From JBCBJX01 sp038522735 (GTDB lineage Bacteria; Pseudomonadota; Alphaproteobacteria; Caulobacterales; Parvularculaceae): a stretch of DNA of 8,992 nt. Location: assembly GCA_038522735.1 (NCBI GenBank), contig JBCBJX010000112.1:1-8992 (forward strand), in the 5' to 3' direction. Numbering within the stretch: position 1 is the stretch's first letter; every line of letters begins with the position of its first letter. The notes under the pieces are model-generated. The model ran no database searches and was not told the DNA's origin. It worked only from the letters and a program-made list of their open reading frames with translations. Below, piece after piece: positions 5,134 through 8,992 of this stretch. The translations under genes were made by a program, and so were the position numbers.

Positions 5134-6411
5134 ATGACCGCCATCATCGACATCATCGGACGCGAAATTCTCGATAGTCGGGGCAACCCCACGGTCGAGG
5201 TGGACGTGGTTCTGGAAGACTGCTCCATGGGCCGGGCTGGCGTGCCGTCCGGCGCCTCCACCGGCGCCTATGAAGCCCACGAGGCCCGCGACGGCGGCGA
5301 GCGCTACAAAGGCAAGGGCGTGCGCGAGGCCGTCGAGGCGGTGAACGGCGAGATTTTCGACGCCCTCTCCGGCATGGACGCCGAGGACCAGGTTTATCTC
5401 GACGACATTCTCTGCGAGCTCGACGGGACGGCGAACAAGAACCGCCTCGGCGCGAACGCGATCCTCGGCGTCTCCCTCGCCGTCGCCAAGGCCGCGGCCG
5501 AAGCGACGGGGCTGCCCCTCTATCGCTATGTCGGCGGCCCGTCCGCGCGCGTTCTGCCGGCGCCGATGATGAACATCCTCAACGGCGGGGCGCACGCGGA
5601 CAATCCGATCGACATCCAGGAATTCATGGTCATGCCCCTCGGCATGCTGAATTTCGCCGACGCGCTGCGCTGCGGCTCAGAGATCTTCCACACCCTGAAA
5701 GCCGAGCTGAAGACGGCCGGCCACAACACCAATGTCGGCGACGAGGGCGGCTTCGCGCCCGGGCTCTCCTCCACCAACGAGGCCCTCGACTTCATCATGA
5801 AGGCGATCGAGAAGGCGGGCTACAAGCCGGGCGAAGACGTGGCGCTGGCGCTCGATGCCGCGTCCACGGAGTTCTTCAGGAACGGCAAGTACGAGCTTGC
5901 AGGCGAAGGGAAATCGCTCACCTCCGACCAGTTCGCCTCCTATCTCGCCGACCTGGCGAAAGCCTACCCGATCGTCTCCATCGAGGACGGCATGGCCGAG
6001 GACGACTGGGAGGGCTGGCGCGTCCTCACCGACATGATCGGCGACGACTGCCAGCTGGTGGGCGACGACCTTTTCGTCACCAACGCCGCGCGCCTCGCGG
6101 AAGGGATCGAGAAAGACTGCGCGAACTCGATCCTCGTGAAGGTGAACCAGATCGGCACCCTGACGGAGACGCTCGCCGCCGTCGATCTCGCCCACCGCAA
6201 CGCCTATTCCGCGGTCATGTCCCACCGCTCCGGCGAGACCGAGGACGCGACCATCGCCGACCTCGCCGTCGCGACGAACTGTGGCCAGATCAAGACCGGC
6301 TCGCTCGCCCGCGCCGACCGCACGGCGAAGTACAACCAGCTCCTGCGCATCGAAGAAGAGCTGGGGCCGACGGCGGTCTATGCGGGGCCCGAGTATCTCG
6401 CGGGCGCCTGA
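5134..6411 (+). CDS. eno: Enolase (phosphopyruvate hydratase)
   Basis: 425-residue enolase, converting 2-phosphoglycerate to phosphoenolpyruvate in the cytoplasm (EC 4.2.1.11). Length and motifs are normal throughout: mobile loop SGASTG (39-44), GGAHADNPIDIQEF (151-164) with His154 and Glu163, GDEGGFAP (202-209) with catalytic Glu204, and magnesium ligands Asp241, Glu284 (in SIEDG) and Asp311 (in GDDLF). The catalytic base is Lys336 (in LVKVNQIGT). The phosphate-binding HRS is at 364-366, with Lys387 in the C-terminal signature. By alignment these correspond to E. coli Glu209, Asp246, Glu290, Asp317 and Lys342. ATG5134 follows a good ribosome-binding site, GAGAGCAGGAG. The gene begins the eno, ftsB-like, pdhA block common in Alphaproteobacteria. 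Long minus-strand frames across it are codon-bias shadows. Confidence 0.99.
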   Translation: MTAIIDIIGREILDSRGNPTVEVDVVLEDCSMGRAGVPSGASTGAYEAHEARDGGERYKGKGVREAVEAVNGEIFDALSGMDAEDQVYLDDILCELDGTANKNRLGANAILGVSLAVAKAAAEATGLPLYRYVGGPSARVLPAPMMNILNGGAHADNPIDIQEFMVMPLGMLNFADALRCGSEIFHTLKAELKTAGHNTNVGDEGGFAPGLSSTNEALDFIMKAIEKAGYKPGEDVALALDAASTEFFRNGKYELAGEGKSLTSDQFASYLADLAKAYPIVSIEDGMAEDDWEGWRVLTDMIGDDCQLVGDDLFVTNAARLAEGIEKDCANSILVKVNQIGTLTETLAAVDLAHRNAYSAVMSHRSGETEDATIADLAVATNCGQIKTGSLARADRTAKYNQLLRIEEELGPTAVYAGPEYLAGA

Positions 6412-6431
6412 CCCTTGATTCGCCGGCAGCG

Positions 6432-6446
6432 TTAACCCCTCGTTAA
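6432..6446. promoter_or_regulatory. CtrA-type binding site upstream of the ftsB-like gene
   Basis: The sequence is TTAA (6432-6435), seven bases CCCCTCG, then TTAA (6443-6446), a perfect match to the CtrA box TTAA-N7-TTAA. It lies in the 92-base gap between eno and the ftsB-like gene, about 57 bases before the ATG. It is the only such match I found in the window. CtrA controls cell-cycle and division genes in Alphaproteobacteria, so a site in front of a divisome gene makes sense. Whether it activates or represses cannot be read from the sequence. Confidence 0.65.
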
Positions 6447-6503
6447 CCAAGAAGAGTCCATTCCGATTCGCGTGCTTGCGATTCGGGCGAGGGGTCTCCT
6501 TAA

Positions 6504-6827
6504 ATGTTCTCGGTGCTGAAATCTTTCCTGTGGCCGGCCGTCATCACGGCGTTGGGCTTCTGGATTTCGTTCTTCTCCGTGGAGGGACGGTTTGGCATGA
6601 AGGCGCTTACGGGCGCCGAGATACGGCTCGCCGACGCGCGCGATACGCTGGCGACGCTCGAGGCGCGGCGGAATTATCTCGCCCTCATCTGCGACCGGCT
6701 CGACGGGGAGATCCTCGACGGAGACCTCGTCGAGGAGCGCGCCCGCCTCGTCCTCGGATTCGCGCGGGCCGACGACGTCATCCTCACCCGCGGCGAGCTG
6801 GAGCGGCTCATCGGCCGGGTGGAATAG
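6504..6827 (+). CDS. ftsB: FtsB/DivIC-family septum formation initiator
   Basis: 107-residue bitopic membrane protein of the FtsB/DivIC family, which forms the divisome core with FtsL and FtsQ and helps switch on septal wall synthesis. It has a short cytoplasmic start, one membrane helix (about 8-25), and a heptad-rich coiled coil (about 36-70). The family's C-terminal motif is present: an acidic stretch then DLVEERARLVLGFARADDVIL (about 74-94; compare Asp-x-x-hydrophobic-Glu-Glu-x-Ala-Arg in other members). The length is typical. ATG6504 gives the membrane helix at the usual distance. The ribosome-binding site GAGGGG lies about 9 bases upstream. It sits between eno and pdhA, as in many Alphaproteobacteria, and has a CtrA-type box in its own upstream region, so it is probably transcribed apart from eno. 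The symbol is assigned by family and synteny, not by close identity. Confidence 0.87.
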   Translation: MFSVLKSFLWPAVITALGFWISFFSVEGRFGMKALTGAEIRLADARDTLATLEARRNYLALICDRLDGEILDGDLVEERARLVLGFARADDVILTRGELERLIGRVE

Positions 6828-6877
6828 GCGCCGGGACGCCGCTCCTCAAACTTGAAAAGTCTTTCATTCCGAAGGCG

Positions 6878-6906
6878 TTGCCGGTCGCCTGCAGTCGTCC
6901 TAGGGT
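6878..6906 (+). promoter_or_regulatory. Putative pdhA promoter
   Basis: TTGCCG (6878-6883), a 17-base spacer and TAGGGT (6901-6906) have the same form as the rpmF and lipoprotein promoters. Transcription would begin near 6913, leaving about 24 bases of leader with the AGGGGA ribosome-binding site. Confidence 0.5.
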
Positions 6907-6936
6907 CCTGACGAATTTACGCAGGGGACGAACGCC

Positions 6937-7941
6937 ATGGCGGCAGACGCGAGCGAAGCGCGGCCCAATCTCGACGCGACGAAAGACGAAGCGCACAAAT
7001 ACTATCGCGACATGCTCCTCATCCGCCGGTTCGAGGAGCGGGCGGGCCAGCTCTACGGCATGGGTCATATCGGCGGCTTCTGCCACCTCTATATCGGCCA
7101 GGAGGCTGTGGTCGTCGGCGTCGAGGCGGCGAAAGAAGACGGCGATCAGGTCATCACCGGCTATCGCGATCACGGCCACATGCTCGCCTGCGGCATGGAC
7201 GCCAAGGGCGTGATGGCGGAGCTCACCGGCCGGGAAGGGGGCTACTCCCACGGCAAGGGCGGCTCCATGCACATGTTCTCCCGCGAGAAGCAGTTCTTCG
7301 GCGGTCACGGCATCGTCGGCGCCCAGGTCCCGATCGGCGCCGGGCTCGCGCTCGCCGACAGGTATCTGGAGAACGGCAAGGTCTCGCTCACCTATTTCGG
7401 CGACGGCGCCTCGAACCAGGGCCAGGTGTTCGAGGCGATGAACATGGCGAAGCTCTGGGATCTGCCGGTCGTCTTCATCATCGAAAACAATCAGTACGCG
7501 ATGGGAACGAGCGTGAAGCGCTCCCACGCCGAAACCCACCTCTACCGCCGCGGCGCGTCCTTCGGCATTCCCGGCAAAGAGGTCGACGGCATGAACGTCC
7601 TCGAGGTTCGCGAGGCGGCGCGCGAGGCGATGGACCACGCGCGATCGGGCGACGGCCCGATCGTCCTTGAGATGAAGACTTACCGCTATCGCGGCCATTC
7701 CATGTCCGACCCCGCGAAGTACCGCACCCGCGAGGAAGTGACGGACATGCGCGAACATTCCGACCCCATCGAGCGCCTGAAGGCGTTCATGATCGACAAA
7801 AAGTACGCCGACGACGATACGCTGAAGGCGATCGACAAAGAGGTGAAGGACGAGGTGAAGGCGGCCGCCGACTTCGCGCTCGAAAGTCCCGAACCCGACC
7901 CGAAAGAGCTCTACACGGACGTCCTTCTTGACAGCGCCTAG
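6937..7941 (+). CDS. pdhA: Pyruvate dehydrogenase E1 component, alpha subunit
   Basis: 334-residue alpha subunit of the heterotetrameric E1 of the pyruvate dehydrogenase complex (EC 1.2.4.1). It decarboxylates pyruvate on thiamine diphosphate and passes the acetyl group to lipoyl-E2. The thiamine-diphosphate motif runs from GDG (155-157) to NN (184-185), with GDGASNQG and IIENNQYAMGT well conserved. Other PDH-type signatures are RRFEER (30-35), GFCHLYIGQEA (47-57), YRDHG (76-80), GGSMHMF (108-114) and HGIVGAQ (124-130). The loop YRYRGHSMSDPAKYRTREE (249-267) is the one phosphorylated in mitochondrial E1-alpha. Pyruvate specificity, rather than branched-chain 2-oxoacids, is inferred from these motifs and from the neighbouring lipoyl-domain gene. 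ATG6937 follows GCAGGGGACGAACGCC. Its TAG lies in a CTAG shared with the converging dodecin gene. The usual next gene, pdhB, is pushed about 700 bases downstream. Confidence 0.97.
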   Translation: MAADASEARPNLDATKDEAHKYYRDMLLIRRFEERAGQLYGMGHIGGFCHLYIGQEAVVVGVEAAKEDGDQVITGYRDHGHMLACGMDAKGVMAELTGREGGYSHGKGGSMHMFSREKQFFGGHGIVGAQVPIGAGLALADRYLENGKVSLTYFGDGASNQGQVFEAMNMAKLWDLPVVFIIENNQYAMGTSVKRSHAETHLYRRGASFGIPGKEVDGMNVLEVREAAREAMDHARSGDGPIVLEMKTYRYRGHSMSDPAKYRTREEVTDMREHSDPIERLKAFMIDKKYADDDTLKAIDKEVKDEVKAAADFALESPEPDPKELYTDVLLDSA

Positions 7942-8141
7942 GCGTTGAGGATGAACGTCGCCTCCATGCTGACGCGGTACTCCGAAATGGCCCCGTTCTT
8001 CACGACGACTTTCTGGCCCTGCACCCAGGCGCCCTCGATGTTGTCGAGCGTCTCGGAGGCGCGATCGATCCCGACGCGCACGGCGTCCTCGAAGCTCTTG
8101 GTCGATGAGGAGGCGATTTTCGTGACGCGAACGACGGACAT
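7938..8141 (-). CDS. Dodecin-family protein
   Basis: 67-residue member of the dodecin family, small proteins that assemble into hollow dodecamers and bind flavins or, in some members, coenzyme A. The fold signature is visible: strand VVRVTKIAS, helix SFEDAVRVGIDRASETL (16-32), strand AWVQGQKVVVKNG (38-50) and strand SEYRVSMEATFIL (53-65). Against the Halobacterium protein, the flavin-stacking Trp36 position is Gly37 here (a Trp occurs at 39), and the Gln55 position is Arg56. This places it in the divergent proteobacterial subgroup, and its ligand is uncertain. ATG8141 has a good AAGGGAGA ribosome-binding site; an upstream in-frame ATG at 8198 would add residues unlike dodecins. The gene converges on pdhA with a 4-base overlap and diverges from the MAPEG gene. 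Confidence 0.88.
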   Translation of the reverse strand: MSVVRVTKIASSSTKSFEDAVRVGIDRASETLDNIEGAWVQGQKVVVKNGAISEYRVSMEATFILNA

Positions 8142-8209
8142 GGGTGTCTCCCTTGCCGGCCCGTCAAAATCCATCGGCCTCGCCGAGGCCGCAACCACGA
8201 GAGGACGCC

Positions 8210-8608
8210 ATGACCGTTGATCTCTGGATGCTGCTCGCGGCTGCGGGGCTTTACTTTCTTCTTTCGTGGGGCCCCGCGGTCCGCAATATCGGACGCTTCG
8301 GGATCTTTAAGCTCCTCGGGAACCGCGACGCGGTCCCGACGAGCCATGACGGCGCGGCGGCGCGGCCGGACAAGGCGCTCGCCAATATGGGCGAGGCGAT
8401 GATGGTCTTCACGCCCCTCGTCCTCGTCGCCCATGTTTCGGGGCAGGCGGACGAAATGACCGCGCGAGGCGCGCAGATCTTCGTCATTTCCCGCGCGGCG
8501 CACGCGATCTGCTATCTCATGGGCGCGCCGGTCCTGCGCACCATCGCCTATGTCGGCGGCCTCACCGGCATGGGGCTCATCGCCCTTCGCCTTCTAGGCG
8601 TTCTTTAA
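8210..8608 (+). CDS. MAPEG-family membrane protein
   Basis: 132-residue integral membrane protein of the MAPEG superfamily (membrane-associated proteins in eicosanoid and glutathione metabolism). It has four predicted membrane helices (about 4-20, 60-77, 88-104 and 111-131). Family features visible are the ARPDKALANMGEAMMVF segment (51-67), resembling the R-x-x-x-A-x-x-N-x-x-E motif, and the RAAHAICYL..G..VLRTIAYVGG stretch (95-117), which matches the R-x-x-H-x-x-Y ... RT-x-x-Y-x-x-G pattern. Bacterial members are mostly uncharacterised; glutathione-dependent activity is a family possibility only. ATG8210 is chosen because of its GAGAGGA ribosome-binding site and because the membrane helix starts at once; a frame from 8144 would add a Pro-rich tail not seen in the family. 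The next gene starts 18 bases after its stop, so the two are likely cotranscribed. Confidence 0.88.
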   Translation: MTVDLWMLLAAAGLYFLLSWGPAVRNIGRFGIFKLLGNRDAVPTSHDGAAARPDKALANMGEAMMVFTPLVLVAHVSGQADEMTARGAQIFVISRAAHAICYLMGAPVLRTIAYVGGLTGMGLIALRLLGVL

Positions 8609-8626
8609 GACAGGGAAATCCTCCGC

Positions 8627-8992
8627 ATGCCGACGCCCATTCTGATGCCCGCGCTCTCTCCGACGATGGAGGAGGGGACCCTCGCCAAATGGTTGGTGAA
8701 GGAGGGCGACAAGGTCGCCGCCGGCGACGTGATTGCGGAGATCGAGACGGATAAAGCGACCATGGAGGTCGAGGCGGTCGACGAGGGGAAGATCGGCAAG
8801 ATCCTGGTCGCGGAGGGAACCGAAAACGTCAAGGTGAACGACCCCATCGCGGTCATCCTCGAAGAGGGCGAAAGCGCCGGCGACATCGACGACAGCGCGC
8901 TTTCCTCCGCTGGCGCCGCGTCGGGCGAGGCGGCGGAAGAGGCTTCTGAGGCCCCGCAGCCCGCCGCTCCGGCAGGCGACGTTGGGGCCGCG
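8627..8992 (+). CDS. pdhB: PDH complex gene with N-terminal lipoyl domain, probably E1 beta (3' end outside window)
   Basis: The first 122 codons of a longer gene. Residues 1-78 are a complete biotinyl/lipoyl domain: MPTPILMPALSPTMEEGTL, then KEGDKVAAGDVIAEIETDKA with the lipoylated Lys43, closing with VNDPIAVILEEGE. Next comes an Ala/Glu/Pro-rich flexible linker (from about 80) running off the right edge. In Alphaproteobacteria pdhB often carries such an N-terminal lipoyl domain and follows pdhA, so E1 beta is favoured. The E2 gene pdhC begins with a very similar domain and cannot be excluded from this fragment. A transketolase-type beta domain downstream would decide. ATG8627 matches the usual MP(T/I)-x-I-L-MPALSPTM start. 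It lies 18 bases after the MAPEG stop, with AGGGA about 10 bases upstream. Confidence 0.85.
   Translation, partial: MPTPILMPALSPTMEEGTLAKWLVKEGDKVAAGDVIAEIETDKATMEVEAVDEGKIGKILVAEGTENVKVNDPIAVILEEGESAGDIDDSALSSAGAASGEAAEEASEAPQPAAPAGDVGAA

Noticed and set aside
5677..6450. 257-codon open frame antisense to enolase
   Set aside because: It is complementary to well-conserved enolase codons, and its Val/Gly/Arg-rich translation is typical of a shadow frame.
6808..7758. 316-codon open frame antisense to pdhA
   Set aside because: It lies wholly across pdhA and the 3' edge of the ftsB-like gene; its composition mirrors the codon bias of pdhA and it shows no family motifs.
1..8992. CRISPR array, transposon ends or tRNA genes
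   Set aside because: No regularly spaced short repeats, transposase-like frame, clear terminal inverted repeats or tRNA cloverleaf were seen.

Overview
This window looks like a stretch of alphaproteobacterial chromosome. The gene order eno, ftsB/divIC-like gene, pdhA, then a lipoyl-domain pdh gene is typical of that class. The core genes are GC-rich (46 of 60 bases are G or C at 5281-5340). A perfect CtrA-type box (TTAA-N7-TTAA) lies ahead of the division gene, and CtrA is an alphaproteobacterial cell-cycle regulator. The genus cannot be fixed from the sequence alone.

Left third (1-1926): a duplicated cassette. Each copy has a minus-strand lipoprotein gene with four conserved cysteines and a shared upstream promoter region. 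On the other side of that region lies a plus-strand Arg-rich helical ORF. That ORF is full length in copy A (646-1098) but appears collapsed to a short remnant in copy B (from 1833). The copy A lipoprotein runs off the left edge and has no ATG, GTG or TTG start at the expected place.

Middle (1927-3127): a minus-strand secreted Arg/Ala-rich protein, then rpmF (ribosomal protein L32). Fourteen bases after rpmF comes a 57-codon GTG-start lipoprotein gene whose six mature cysteines have mirror-symmetric spacing around two CX3C motifs. This small gene is easily missed.

3128-4951: a single 607-aa gene for an unrecognised two-helix membrane protein. It is markedly AT-rich (about 20% GC in 4141-4260) and sits between core genes, so it looks like acquired DNA.

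Right half (5134-8992): enolase, the ftsB/divIC-like gene and pdhA on the plus strand. A convergent dodecin-family gene shares a CTAG with the pdhA stop. A MAPEG-family membrane protein follows, then the 5' end of a pdh gene with an N-terminal lipoyl domain, most likely pdhB. Enolase makes phosphoenolpyruvate and the PDH complex carries the derived pyruvate to acetyl-CoA, so the block joins late glycolysis to TCA-cycle entry, with a division gene embedded in it.

Five genes (both lipoprotein copies, rpmF, eno, pdhA) have promoter-like elements of the same form, TTG(C/G)C-x, a 17-base spacer, then a TA-starting -10 box. I found no tRNA, rRNA, CRISPR array, transposase or integrase.
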